Shown piece after piece: positions 1 to 7,440 of a stretch of 50,327 nt of DNA; position 1 is the first letter of the stretch, and each line of letters opens with the position of its first letter. A model generated the notes under the pieces. That model made no database searches. It worked only from the letters and a program-made list of their open reading frames with translations, and was not told where the DNA came from. The translations under genes were made by a program, and so were the position numbers. The stretch is taken from positions 1 to 50,327 of the forward strand of contig DATJUT010000104.1 of the NCBI GenBank assembly GCA_035502185.1, in the 5' to 3' direction. This DNA comes from Gemmatimonadales bacterium (lineage in GTDB: Bacteria; Gemmatimonadota; Gemmatimonadetes; Gemmatimonadales; JACORV01).

Positions 1-1
1 C

Positions 2-2041
2 AAGACCAGCCTGGTCGACGCCCTCGCCTTCGTGGCCGGAAGCAGCAAGCGGCACGGTCGCATCAAGGAAGGCTCCGCCCTCACCGACTACTCCCCCGAC
101 GAGATCGAACGCGGCTACAGCATCAACCTCGCCCTGGCCCATGCCGAGTGGGAGGGGGTGAAGATCAACCTCGTGGACACGCCCGGGTACCTCGACTTCG
201 CGGGGGACGCGCTGGCGGGCGTCTACGCGGCGGACGCGTCGCTGATCGTGCTGGGGGCGTCGGCCGGCGTCGAGACGGGCACCGAGAAGGTGTGGGAGTA
301 TTCCCGGACCTGCGAGCACGAGGCGATCTTCTTCGTCTCGATGATGGACAAGGAGCACGCGGACTTCGGCAAGGTGTACGGCCAGATCCGCGAGCGCCTG
401 ACGCCCAAGGCCATCCCGGTCGAGATCCCGATCGGCGCCGGCCCGCAGTTCCGCGGCATCATCAGCCTGATCAGCCGCACGGCGCACGTGTACAAGGCGG
501 GCACCAAGACCGGCGAGTACGACGAGCAGGACATCCCCAAGGAGCTGCAGGCCGAGTACGAGAAGTACGAGAGCGACCTGATCGAGACCGTGGCCTCGAC
601 CGACGACGCGCTGGTCGAGCGCTATCTCGAGGGCAAGGAGATCTCGCACGACGAGCTGGTGACGGCGATGCGCGCCGCGATGAAGCGGCGCGAGCTGTTT
701 CCGGTGCTGTGCGGCGCCGCCGAGCTGACCTTCGGCGCGCGGGCGCTGCTCTCGGAGATCGTCGAGCTGGTGCCGCCGCCCTCCGACAATCCGCCCGCGC
801 ACGCGGAGAAGTGGGGCAGCGCCGACAAGCTGGAGATTGCGGAGCGGGACGACGCGCCGTTCAGTGCGCTGGTGTTCAAGACGGTTTCCGAGCCGCACGT
901 GGGCGACGTCTCGCTGTTCCGCATCTATTCCGGAATGGTGAAGAACGGCCAGGAGGTCTACAACGCGGCGCGGAGCGCGCCCGAGAAGCTCAATCACCTT
1001 TCGGTGGCGCAGGGCAAGGACAAGCTGGAGGTGGACGTTCTCCACGCGGGAGACATCGGCGTCATCGCCAAGCTCCGGGACACCCACACCAACGACACGC
1101 TGTGCACCCAGGCGGTGCAGGTGGTGTTGTCGCGGATCCCGTTCCCCGAGCCGATCATCCACGTCGCCATCGAGGCCAAAGAGCGGGGCGACGAGGACAA
1201 GATCAACATCGGGCTGGCCAAGATCACGGAAGAGGATCCCACCTTCCACTGGGAGTTCAACGCCGACGTCCGCCAGACCTGGATCTACGGCCTGGGGGAG
1301 CGGCACCTCGAGGTGACCCTGGGGCGGCTGGCGCGGAAGTACGGCGTCCACGCGACGCAGACCAAGCCGCGCATCCCCTACCGCGAGACCATCAAGGGGA
1401 AGAGTGAGGGACAGGGACGGCACAAGAAGCAGACGGGCGGGCGCGGGCAGTTCGGCGACTGCTGGATCCGGATGGCGCCGCTGGCGCGCGGCGGCGGCTA
1501 CGTGTTCGAAGACCAGATCGTGGGCGGCTCGATCCCCAGCAAGTACATCCCCGCGGTGGATCGGGGCATCCAGGAGGCCGCGGTGCGCGGGATCCTCGCG
1601 GGCTGCCCGGTCGTGGACTTCAAGGTCGAGCTGTTCGACGGCTCGTACCACACGGTGGATTCGAACGAAATGTCGTTCAAGCTCGCCGGCATCCTGGCGT
1701 TCCGGAACGTGTCGCCCAACTGCAAGCCGGTGCTACTGGAGCCGCTGGTGGACCTCGAGGTGATGACCCCCGAGGAGTACCTGGGCGCCGTGATGGGCGA
1801 CCTCAGCTCGCGGCGCGGCCAGATCCTCGGCTCCGAGCCCGAGGGCGCGGGCCTGAAGCTCAAGGCCGTGGTGCCGGAGGCGGAGCTGTACAAGTACGCG
1901 ACCCAGCTGCACTCGCTCACCCAGGGCCGCGGCACCTATCGCCGGAAGTTCAAGGGATACGCGGAAATGCCGCCGGACGCGGCCGCGAAGGTGATCGAGG
2001 AGCACCAGAAGGAGAAGAAGGAGAAGGAGGAGGAAGCCTGA
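2..2041 (+). CDS. EF-G-like translational GTPase, 5' truncated by window edge
   Basis: The reading frame is open from base 2, where a P-loop remnant (GKT-type, KTSLVDAL) is visible, so the N-terminus lies outside the window; a GTG at base 32 is internal and not the start. Domains follow EF-G order: GTPase domain with G3 motif DTPGYLDF, domain II, domain III, domain IV (SYHTVDSNEMSFKLAG) and domain V (GSEPEGAGLKLKAVVP). About 680 residues are visible, the full EF-G size apart from the missing start. The opening segment (SDY/TDY-SPDEIERGYSIN) resembles the EF-G2/EF-G-like branch rather than canonical FusA. The G4 motif expected as NKxD reads SMMD (bases 338-349), which is odd for a GTP-specific enzyme. 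The C-terminus ends in a Lys/Glu-rich tail. Role inferred: ribosome-associated GTPase; whether it translocates is unknown. Confidence 0.9.
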   Translation, partial: KTSLVDALAFVAGSSKRHGRIKEGSALTDYSPDEIERGYSINLALAHAEWEGVKINLVDTPGYLDFAGDALAGVYAADASLIVLGASAGVETGTEKVWEYSRTCEHEAIFFVSMMDKEHADFGKVYGQIRERLTPKAIPVEIPIGAGPQFRGIISLISRTAHVYKAGTKTGEYDEQDIPKELQAEYEKYESDLIETVASTDDALVERYLEGKEISHDELVTAMRAAMKRRELFPVLCGAAELTFGARALLSEIVELVPPPSDNPPAHAEKWGSADKLEIAERDDAPFSALVFKTVSEPHVGDVSLFRIYSGMVKNGQEVYNAARSAPEKLNHLSVAQGKDKLEVDVLHAGDIGVIAKLRDTHTNDTLCTQAVQVVLSRIPFPEPIIHVAIEAKERGDEDKINIGLAKITEEDPTFHWEFNADVRQTWIYGLGERHLEVTLGRLARKYGVHATQTKPRIPYRETIKGKSEGQGRHKKQTGGRGQFGDCWIRMAPLARGGGYVFEDQIVGGSIPSKYIPAVDRGIQEAAVRGILAGCPVVDFKVELFDGSYHTVDSNEMSFKLAGILAFRNVSPNCKPVLLEPLVDLEVMTPEEYLGAVMGDLSSRRGQILGSEPEGAGLKLKAVVPEAELYKYATQLHSLTQGRGTYRRKFKGYAEMPPDAAAKVIEEHQKEKKEKEEEA

Positions 2042-2062
2042 CGGCGCCCGGGGCCGCGCGGG

Positions 2063-2815
2063 TCACACCTTGTGGTAGGTGACCCGCGCGGCCTCGGCGC
2101 CGTCCTGCGCCCGATAGGTCTCGAAGTCGCCGAACAGGCTCGGCGCCTCCGCCGTGAGCACCTGCAGCACCGCCACCGCCATCCGCCGGATCTCCTGCTC
2201 CGCTCCCTCGCCGCAGCGCAGCTCCAGCATCGTGCGCCAGGCGCGGACGTTGGCGCTCACCACGATCTTGGTCTCGGTCGCGTTGGGCAGCAGGGAGCGC
2301 GCCGCCTCGCGCGCCATCTTCCGGCGGTGGATCTTGTCCGCCACCCACTCGTAGCGCCGCATCAGGTCCTCGACCGCCCGGACGTACGCGGCCTGCGCGG
2401 TGGTGACCTGCGCCAGCCACGCGGCCTCCAGCGCTTCGTCGCCCAGCATCGCGGGGGGCACGACGAACGCGGCCTGAGACTCGTCCACGTACCGCTGGCT
2501 GAGCTGGCTGTAGCCGAAGCCCGCCCGGTGGCGGACCAGCTCGTGGGAGCAGGAGCGGGAGATCCCCTCGATCAGCAGCACGTACACCGAGTGCTCGAGC
2601 ACCGAGCCGTGTCCCTGCTTCTTGATGTTCTCGAGATACTCGGCCGAGGACCGCTTGGCCGGGTTGGCCTGGCTCATGTAGCACAGGCGGCCGGCGAACT
2701 CGGCCAGCTTCTCGCCGTCCGTGGCCTCCCCCCGCCAGCTGACCTTGAGGTGGGCGGGCTCGGTGAACTGCGGGCGGGCGATGAGGGTGACGAGGGGGGC
2801 GCGGAGAATGTCCAT
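2063..2815 (-). CDS. thyX: Flavin-dependent thymidylate synthase ThyX
   Basis: Makes dTMP from dUMP using methylenetetrahydrofolate, FAD and NADPH, replacing ThyA. The 250-residue length fits the family. The FAD/dUMP signature is at residues 95-109 (RHRAGFGYSQLSQRY). Relative to the canonical RHR-X7-S motif it has one extra residue before the serine (RHR-X8-S). Upstream the typical ThyX segment with a conserved GHGSVLEH is present at residues 68-75. The ATG start is chosen because it gives the usual ThyX N-terminus. It lies downstream of the FAD oxidase gene on the same strand, separated by an 84-bp gap filled by a heptamer repeat array; a shared transcript is possible. It converges on the EF-G-like gene with a 21-bp gap. 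Confidence 0.95.
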   Translation of the reverse strand: MDILRAPLVTLIARPQFTEPAHLKVSWRGEATDGEKLAEFAGRLCYMSQANPAKRSSAEYLENIKKQGHGSVLEHSVYVLLIEGISRSCSHELVRHRAGFGYSQLSQRYVDESQAAFVVPPAMLGDEALEAAWLAQVTTAQAAYVRAVEDLMRRYEWVADKIHRRKMAREAARSLLPNATETKIVVSANVRAWRTMLELRCGEGAEQEIRRMAVAVLQVLTAEAPSLFGDFETYRAQDGAEAARVTYHKV

Positions 2816-2822
2816 TAGCGAC

Positions 2823-2890
2823 GTGAGAGGTGAGAGGTGGGAAGTGAGACGTTCGCGTGAGAGGTGAGAAGCGAAGGTGAGAAGCGAGAG
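2823..2890. repeat. Heptanucleotide repeat array, consensus GTGAGAR
   Basis: About nine units in tandem on the plus strand: GTGAGAG, GTGAGAG, GTGGGAA, GTGAGAC, a degenerate GTTCGC, GTGAGAG, GTGAGAA, GCGAAG, GTGAGAA, GCGAGAG. Most units are 7 nt and two are 6 nt. It fills nearly all of the gap between thyX and the FAD oxidase gene, so the thyX leader would be pyrimidine-rich. The same unit recurs at the right end of the window after asnA. The layout recalls the heptameric STRR repeats of cyanobacteria, by form only. Confidence 0.85.
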
Positions 2891-2899
2891 TCCATCGGT

Positions 2900-4534
2900 T
2901 CACGCGGCCGACGGCGCGGGGGCCAGGGACAGACGGAACGCGCCCCACCCCGCCGAGCGCTCGACCTCGCGAAGGCAGGCGGCGATCGCGGCGGGAATCG
3001 GCGGCGCGCCGGCGCCCACCTTGAGCATCGACGCGTCGAGTCTCGCGTCCGGCGCGGGCAGCTTCACCCCCGGGTTCAGGATCCCCGCCGGGTCCCAGGC
3101 CTCCTTGGTGCGGCGGCACAGGTCCGCGTAGGCCTCGCCGAACGTCGGCGCGAGGAACGCCGCGCGCAACCGTCCGTCGCCGTGCTCGCCCGAGGGCGTG
3201 CCTCCGAGCGACAGCTGGGCTCCGGTCACCGCCTCCAGGCAGCCGAACAGCCGTGCGGCGAAGTCGGGCGCGGAGACGTTCGCCAGGACGTTGGCGTGGA
3301 GATGCCCGTCCCCCGCGTGTCCGAAGATCACGATCTCGAAGCCGAAGGTGGCCGCCGCCTCCCGCAGCGCGCGGATGTACCGGCCGAGGACGGCGACCGG
3401 CACGCAGCCGTCCTCGACCAGTTGCAGCGACCGCAGGTTGTTGGGCAGCGACGCGAGAATCGGGCTGGCGAGGTGGCGCAGCTCCCACAGCCGGCTCACC
3501 GACGCGACGTCGTCGGCCAGCTCGGTCGTCTCGGCCAGGCCGCGGACGGCACCCGCCGCGCCGCGACCATCCCCCTCGAACTCGACCAGGAGCACCGCCT
3601 CCGTGCCGTCCGGCACCCGGCGTTGAACCGCCCCCCGGACGAAGTCGAGGTAGGTGCGGTCCAGCAGCTCGATCGCCGAGGGGCCGTGGGGCCGGAGGGC
3701 GAGCACGGCGGGCCCGACATCGTCCAGCGAGCGCAGCGTCACCAGCAGCGTGGAGCGGTCCTCCGGCAGCGGGGCGAGCGCGACCTCGACGGCGGTGACG
3801 ATGGCCAGCGTGCCCTCGCTGCCGGTCAGCAGATCGGCCGTGCGCCCGCTGGCCGCGTACGCGTCGAGCGCGTAGCCAGCCGAGTTCTTGGTCGTATGCG
3901 GCACGGCGCTGGCCAGGTCCGCAGCGCGCTCGCGGAGGCGTCCTGCGACCGCGCGCAGGAACCGCTGCTCGGCTGCCGTCGTTGGCGGCGCCGGAGCGCC
4001 GCGCGCGTCCCCGAAGCCGGGTCCGTCCGTGGCGCCGGTCTCGCCGTCGGCCGTCACGAACTCCAGCGCGCGAACCCAGCGCCGCATCGCCCCGTACTTG
4101 ACGCTGTGGGCGCCCGCCGCGTTGGTCGCGACCATGCCGCCCAGGGTGCAGAACGCTCCGCTCGACGGATCGGGTGGGAGCCTGAGCCCGTGTCCGGCCG
4201 CCGCGGCGTTCAGCGCCTGGTAGGTGATGGATGCCCCGCAACGGGCGGTCCGCGCCTGCGCATCGATCACGGGCGGCGCGCGGAAGCCCGGCGTCAGATC
4301 CACCACGACCCCCGGACCGATGTTCCCGCCCGGCATCCCGCTGCCGGCCCCGCGCGGGACCAGAGACAGACGCTCGCTCCCCGCCCAGCGAACCAGGGTC
4401 ACCAGATCGCCCGTTCCCGAAGGAACCGCCACGGCCTGCGGCATGATGCGGAAAATGCCCGCGCCCTCGGCGTACAGGGCGCGGGCGACGTCGTCCGTGC
4501 GGAACTCGCCGCGGAAGCCGGGGGGGGCGCGCAC
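2900..4534 (-). CDS. FAD-linked oxidase, GlcD/D-2-hydroxyacid dehydrogenase type
   Basis: A 544-residue flavoprotein of the vanillyl-alcohol oxidase/PCMH class that oxidises a 2-hydroxy acid such as glycolate or D-lactate. The N-terminal FAD domain shows the pyrophosphate-binding stretch (VPRGAGSGMPGGN) and the GMVATNAAGAHSVKYG segment that contacts FAD. The C-terminal domain carries the family hallmark GHAGDGHLHANVL. No C-terminal iron-sulfur domain is fused and no glcE/glcF neighbour is present, so the electron acceptor is unknown. The GTG start is the only one possible: an in-frame TAG lies at 4544-4546, four codons upstream. A TTGTCA/TTAGCT pair upstream may drive a leaderless transcript. 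Confidence 0.88.
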   Translation of the reverse strand: MRAPPGFRGEFRTDDVARALYAEGAGIFRIMPQAVAVPSGTGDLVTLVRWAGSERLSLVPRGAGSGMPGGNIGPGVVVDLTPGFRAPPVIDAQARTARCGASITYQALNAAAAGHGLRLPPDPSSGAFCTLGGMVATNAAGAHSVKYGAMRRWVRALEFVTADGETGATDGPGFGDARGAPAPPTTAAEQRFLRAVAGRLRERAADLASAVPHTTKNSAGYALDAYAASGRTADLLTGSEGTLAIVTAVEVALAPLPEDRSTLLVTLRSLDDVGPAVLALRPHGPSAIELLDRTYLDFVRGAVQRRVPDGTEAVLLVEFEGDGRGAAGAVRGLAETTELADDVASVSRLWELRHLASPILASLPNNLRSLQLVEDGCVPVAVLGRYIRALREAAATFGFEIVIFGHAGDGHLHANVLANVSAPDFAARLFGCLEAVTGAQLSLGGTPSGEHGDGRLRAAFLAPTFGEAYADLCRRTKEAWDPAGILNPGVKLPAPDARLDASMLKVGAGAPPIPAAIAACLREVERSAGWGAFRLSLAPAPSAA

Positions 4535-4541
4535 GCGCGCA

Positions 4542-4570
4542 AGCTAACGGCCGCGCTGCAAGCTTGACAA
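4542..4570 (-). promoter_or_regulatory. Candidate promoter of the FAD oxidase gene
   Basis: On the minus strand, TTGTCA (4570-4565), a 17-nt spacer and TTAGCT (4547-4542). The -35 matches 5 of 6; the -10 is weak. The -10 ends 7 nt before the GTG start, implying little or no 5' leader. Its -35 overlaps the plus-strand TTGACA in the near-palindrome CTTGACAAG. Confidence 0.35.
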
Positions 4571-4592
4571 GCACTTACGCTCCGGTGATACT
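4564..4592 (+). promoter_or_regulatory. Sigma70-type promoter of the DUF116 gene
   Basis: Perfect -35 TTGACA (4564-4569), 17-nt spacer, -10 GATACT (4587-4592, 4 of 6). The ATG at 4602 is only 9 nt past the -10, so the predicted transcript would start within a few bases of the initiation codon (leaderless). Back to back with the minus-strand promoter, sharing the -35 palindrome. Confidence 0.65.
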
Positions 4593-4601
4593 CGCCGATT
4601 C

Positions 4602-5405
4602 ATGCCGACAAACGGGAGTCGCGCGAACCTCATCCGGATCGAGGTGGATCGCCGCCTTGGTCACGAGTGGGACGAGTGGGATGGGCAGCCCCTCCCGGAC
4701 GGAGGCAACTTCACCAGTCCCCCGCGGCGGTTCTTCGGCTACGCGGCGCTGACCCTCGGGCTCGTGGCCGCCGCGGCCTACGCGGCGGCGTACCTGCTCG
4801 GCCCCCGCCTCGCCACGCTGTGGGAGCCGCTGCCGCGCGTCGTGCTGCTCGCCGTGTCGGCCGTCACCGTGCTCTCGTGGGTGTGGTTCGGCCTGCTCCT
4901 CGCCTCCTTCTACGGACCGGCGCTCCTCCTGCCGGAGCGACTGGCGGAGCGGGGGCCGTTCCTGGCGCTGATGCGCTGGACGTCGCGGGTGGCGCGCCAG
5001 TTCGGGGTGCGGGACTGGGTGGAGCACGCGGCCGTCGAGGCCTTCAACGGCCTCGCGGCGCGGCGTGGGCGGAAGGTGGGCAAGGGCGAGTTGCTGGTGC
5101 TCGTGCCGCGGTGCCTCGCCAAGGACGCGCTGGACGGGATCCTGGAGGTGGCGGGGCGCTACGAGGTACCGGTGTTCGTGGCGACGCGCGGCCAACTGGC
5201 CCGGCGCGCGATCCGCGAGCGGCGGCCGCGCGCCGTGGTCGCGGTGGCCTGCGAGCGCGACATGGTGAGCGGCATCCACGACGTCGCGGCGAAGATACCG
5301 GTCCTCGGCCTGACGATGCGGCTGCCCTCGGGGCCGTGCAAGGACGCGGCGGTCGACGTCGGGAAGTTCGAGACCTGGGTGAAGAGCCTCGTAGACGGCG
5401 CCTAG
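4602..5405 (+). CDS. DUF116-family membrane protein
   Basis: 267 residues. A soluble N-terminus (about 45 residues) is followed by two hydrophobic helices near residues 46-68 and 78-106, then a cytosolic DUF116-like domain. DUF116 landmarks seen: VPRCLAKD, the VACERDMVSGIHDV segment, and LPSGPCKDAAVD. Only three cysteines are visible in the domain; the CxxCGxC-like cluster I associate with many DUF116 proteins is not present, so metal binding may differ. Function unknown; DUF116 proteins often neighbour lipoate, radical SAM or formyltransferase genes, but none is adjacent here. It is expressed from its own strong promoter, divergent from the FAD oxidase. Confidence 0.75.
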   Translation: MPTNGSRANLIRIEVDRRLGHEWDEWDGQPLPDGGNFTSPPRRFFGYAALTLGLVAAAAYAAAYLLGPRLATLWEPLPRVVLLAVSAVTVLSWVWFGLLLASFYGPALLLPERLAERGPFLALMRWTSRVARQFGVRDWVEHAAVEAFNGLAARRGRKVGKGELLVLVPRCLAKDALDGILEVAGRYEVPVFVATRGQLARRAIRERRPRAVVAVACERDMVSGIHDVAAKIPVLGLTMRLPSGPCKDAAVDVGKFETWVKSLVDGA

Positions 5406-5430
5406 TCCCGGCCGCTCCGCCCGCGCGCGG

Positions 5431-5985
5431 TCAGGGCGCCTGCGCGGCGGACGGTTTCACGGCGGCGGACGGGTAGGCGGCCTTGAGCCGGGCCACGATG
5501 CTGTCGAGCAGCACGCGCCCCGGGGTGCTGTCCGCCACCATGCGCTCCAGGTCGTGCTCCGGCTCGCTCGGGTCGAACGCGATGCGGCGCACGCACTCCG
5601 CCGCCAGGCGGGTCTTGCCGCCCGTGGGATCCGCGAAGAACCTGAGCCTCACCGCGTGATCGAGATCGCGGCCGTCGCCCTTGACGGTGGCCCGGCGCAC
5701 CACGTCGTACCAGCCGGTCACCAGGTAGCCCTCGGCCGAATCCAGCAGCGCCACCGTGAGCCCGGCGGACCGTACCTCCGAGGCGGCGGAGTCGATTACC
5801 GCGACGGGCTGTCCGTCGAGCTCGACGGACACACTGCCCGGAATGGGTCCGTAGCGCGGTCTCAGGCCGCCCAGCCTCGCGCACGCGGCGAGGACCAGCG
5901 CGGCGATGGCCGCTGCGGCGATGACGAGGCCGACGGGGCCGCGGCCGGGCCGCGGCCCGCGGTCAGTGCTTGGCGGCGTCGGCAC
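5431..5985 (-). CDS. Predicted lipoprotein, function unknown
   Basis: 184 residues from a GTG start. The start is chosen because it precedes a lipoprotein signal: short Arg-containing n-region, hydrophobic stretch (GLVIAAAAIAALVLAAC) and lipobox LAAC with Cys near residue 36. The frame stays open upstream into the DUF2231 gene, but that part is a shadow. The mature part is a compact alpha/beta-looking domain (SVSVELDGQPVAVIDSAA, then VTGWYDVVRRATVKGDGRD) with no family I recognise. It overlaps the end of the DUF2231 gene by 23 bp and is last in the thiolase-SPFH run. Likely anchored in the cell envelope. Confidence 0.6.
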   Translation of the reverse strand: MPTPPSTDRGPRPGRGPVGLVIAAAAIAALVLAACARLGGLRPRYGPIPGSVSVELDGQPVAVIDSAASEVRSAGLTVALLDSAEGYLVTGWYDVVRRATVKGDGRDLDHAVRLRFFADPTGGKTRLAAECVRRIAFDPSEPEHDLERMVADSTPGRVLLDSIVARLKAAYPSAAVKPSAAQAP

Positions 5986-6550
5986 GGGGCCTGGCCGTGC
6001 CCGGCCTCGTGGTGTCCGCCGGCGCCGGCATGGGCATGGCGGCGGCGGGCGACGCCGCGTGCTCGTGGTGCTCGTGTCCGCCCCGCTCGGTGGCAATCTG
6101 CTCCAGCCGCTCGGTGCCGATGCCCAGGCCGTGATCGAAGACGAGCTTTCCGCCCAGGGACGCCGCATAGAGCAGGATGGCGACGCCGATCACGCCGGCC
6201 GTCAGAGCGACCGGCTGCTCCTTCTCGCGCCACACGCCGCGCCGGAGAATCCGCCACAGGGCGAGGACCCCGAAAATCGCCAGCACGACGAGGGCGAGCG
6301 TCTCGTGCGTCTCCATGATCTCGTGCGCCTGCTCGCTGTGCTGGACCACGTCTTCGGCCAGCAGGCCGGAGATGACCGCGGCGCCGGTGCCGAGCACGCC
6401 GAACACCAGCGTCCAGAACGCCGCCGCCTTGAGCGACTCGCGCTTGAAGGCGATGCCCAGCAGGTCGAACAGCACCGAGAGCGGCAGCAGCGCCGGCGGC
6501 AGGTCGTTGAGCGCGGCGTGCAGCCGTGGGACGTCATAGCCTAGGAACAT
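5963..6550 (-). CDS. DUF2231-like four-helix membrane protein with His-rich tail
   Basis: 195 residues. The N-terminus (FLGYDVPRLHAALNDLPPALLPLSVLFDLLG) matches the opening of DUF2231-type membrane proteins, with conserved His and Pro before the first helix. About four transmembrane helices follow. The C-terminal tail contains GGHEHHEHAA and a Met/Pro stretch, possibly a metal-binding segment. The ATG at 6550 is 2 nt past the stop of the dehydrogenase gene upstream; a GTG two codons earlier would overlap that stop. DUF2231 proteins are often near cytochrome or metal genes; here it ends a fatty-acid/PHB-like operon, so its role is unclear. Confidence 0.75.
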   Translation of the reverse strand: MFLGYDVPRLHAALNDLPPALLPLSVLFDLLGIAFKRESLKAAAFWTLVFGVLGTGAAVISGLLAEDVVQHSEQAHEIMETHETLALVVLAIFGVLALWRILRRGVWREKEQPVALTAGVIGVAILLYAASLGGKLVFDHGLGIGTERLEQIATERGGHEHHEHAASPAAAMPMPAPADTTRPGTARPRADAAKH

Positions 6551-6552
6551 CG

Positions 6553-7440
6553 TCACAGCCCCAGGGTGGATGGAGTGGGCGGCGTGGTCTTGTAGTCGTA
6601 GAACCCGCGGCCCGATTTCTTCCCGTAGTACCCCGCCAGCACCATCCGCCGGAGGAGCGGCGGCGGTGCGTAGCGCTGTTCGCGGTACTCGGTGAACATG
6701 ATCTCCGCGATCTTGTAGGTCGTGTCGAGGCCCACGAAGTCGAGCAGGACGAACGGGCCCATCGGGTAGCCGCAGCCGAGCTGCATCGCCTTGTCGATGT
6801 CGGTCACGCTGGCCACCCCGTGCTCCAGGGCGCGGATGGCGTCGAGGAGGTAGGGCACCAGCAGCAGGTTCACGACGAAGCCCGAGTTGTCCTTGGCGGC
6901 GATCGGCTCCTTGCCCAGCTTCGCGGCGAAGGCGAAGGCGCGATCGAAGGTCTCGGCCGACGTGGTGACGGTGCGGACGACTTCGACCAGCTTCATCACC
7001 GGCACCGGGTTGAAGAAGTGCAGGCCGACGAAGCGGTCCGGGCGCCGTGTCGTGGCGGCCATCGCCGCGATGGTCAGGCTGGAGGTGTTGGAGGCGAACA
7101 GGGTCGCCGGCCGGCACAGGCCGTCCAGCTCCTTCCACAGCGCGTTCTTGGCGTCCAGGTCTTCGGTGACGGCCTCGATGACGATGTCCGCGTCCTTGAG
7201 ATCGGCGACCCGAGTCGTGAAGCGCAGCCGCCCGAGCGTGCCGTCGCGCGCGGAAGTCTCGAGCTTCCCCTTCTCGACGAGCTTGTTGAGGGAGCCGGCG
7301 ATGGCGCCCTTGCCCTTGTCGATCAGCGCGTCGCTGATCTCGCGGACCACGGTGGGGAAACCGGCGGCGGCCGCGGTCTGGGCGATGCCGCTGCCCATCA
7401 GACCGCAGCCGAGGACGCCGACGGTGGCGATGTCGGTCAT
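6553..7440 (-). CDS. 3-hydroxyacyl-CoA (3-hydroxybutyryl-CoA) dehydrogenase
   Basis: 295 residues, the size of a stand-alone HbdA/PaaH-type enzyme: NAD(P)-dependent oxidation of 3-hydroxyacyl-CoA or reduction of acetoacetyl-CoA. Rossmann motif GVLGCGLMGSG at residues 8-18; Ser/Asn near SNTSS (117-121); catalytic dyad His141 (GLHFFNPVPVMKLVEVV) and Glu153; the C-terminal domain shows GYPMGPFVLLDFVGLDT and the family-ending GKKSGRGFYDY. The long open frame upstream belongs to other genes; the true ATG overlaps the preceding gene's stop (ATGA), so translation is probably coupled. With the thiolase in the same run it can connect acetyl-CoA, acetoacetyl-CoA and 3-hydroxybutyryl-CoA. Confidence 0.93.
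   Translation of the reverse strand: MTDIATVGVLGCGLMGSGIAQTAAAAGFPTVVREISDALIDKGKGAIAGSLNKLVEKGKLETSARDGTLGRLRFTTRVADLKDADIVIEAVTEDLDAKNALWKELDGLCRPATLFASNTSSLTIAAMAATTRRPDRFVGLHFFNPVPVMKLVEVVRTVTTSAETFDRAFAFAAKLGKEPIAAKDNSGFVVNLLLVPYLLDAIRALEHGVASVTDIDKAMQLGCGYPMGPFVLLDFVGLDTTYKIAEIMFTEYREQRYAPPPLLRRMVLAGYYGKKSGRGFYDYKTTPPTPSTLGL

Noticed and set aside
2823-2890. CRISPR array
   Set aside because: Units are 6-7 nt with no spacers of 25-40 nt and no cas genes in the window.
2864-4567. Plus-strand frame opposite the FAD oxidase
   Set aside because: The minus strand has the complete FAD-domain motifs; the plus frame has none.
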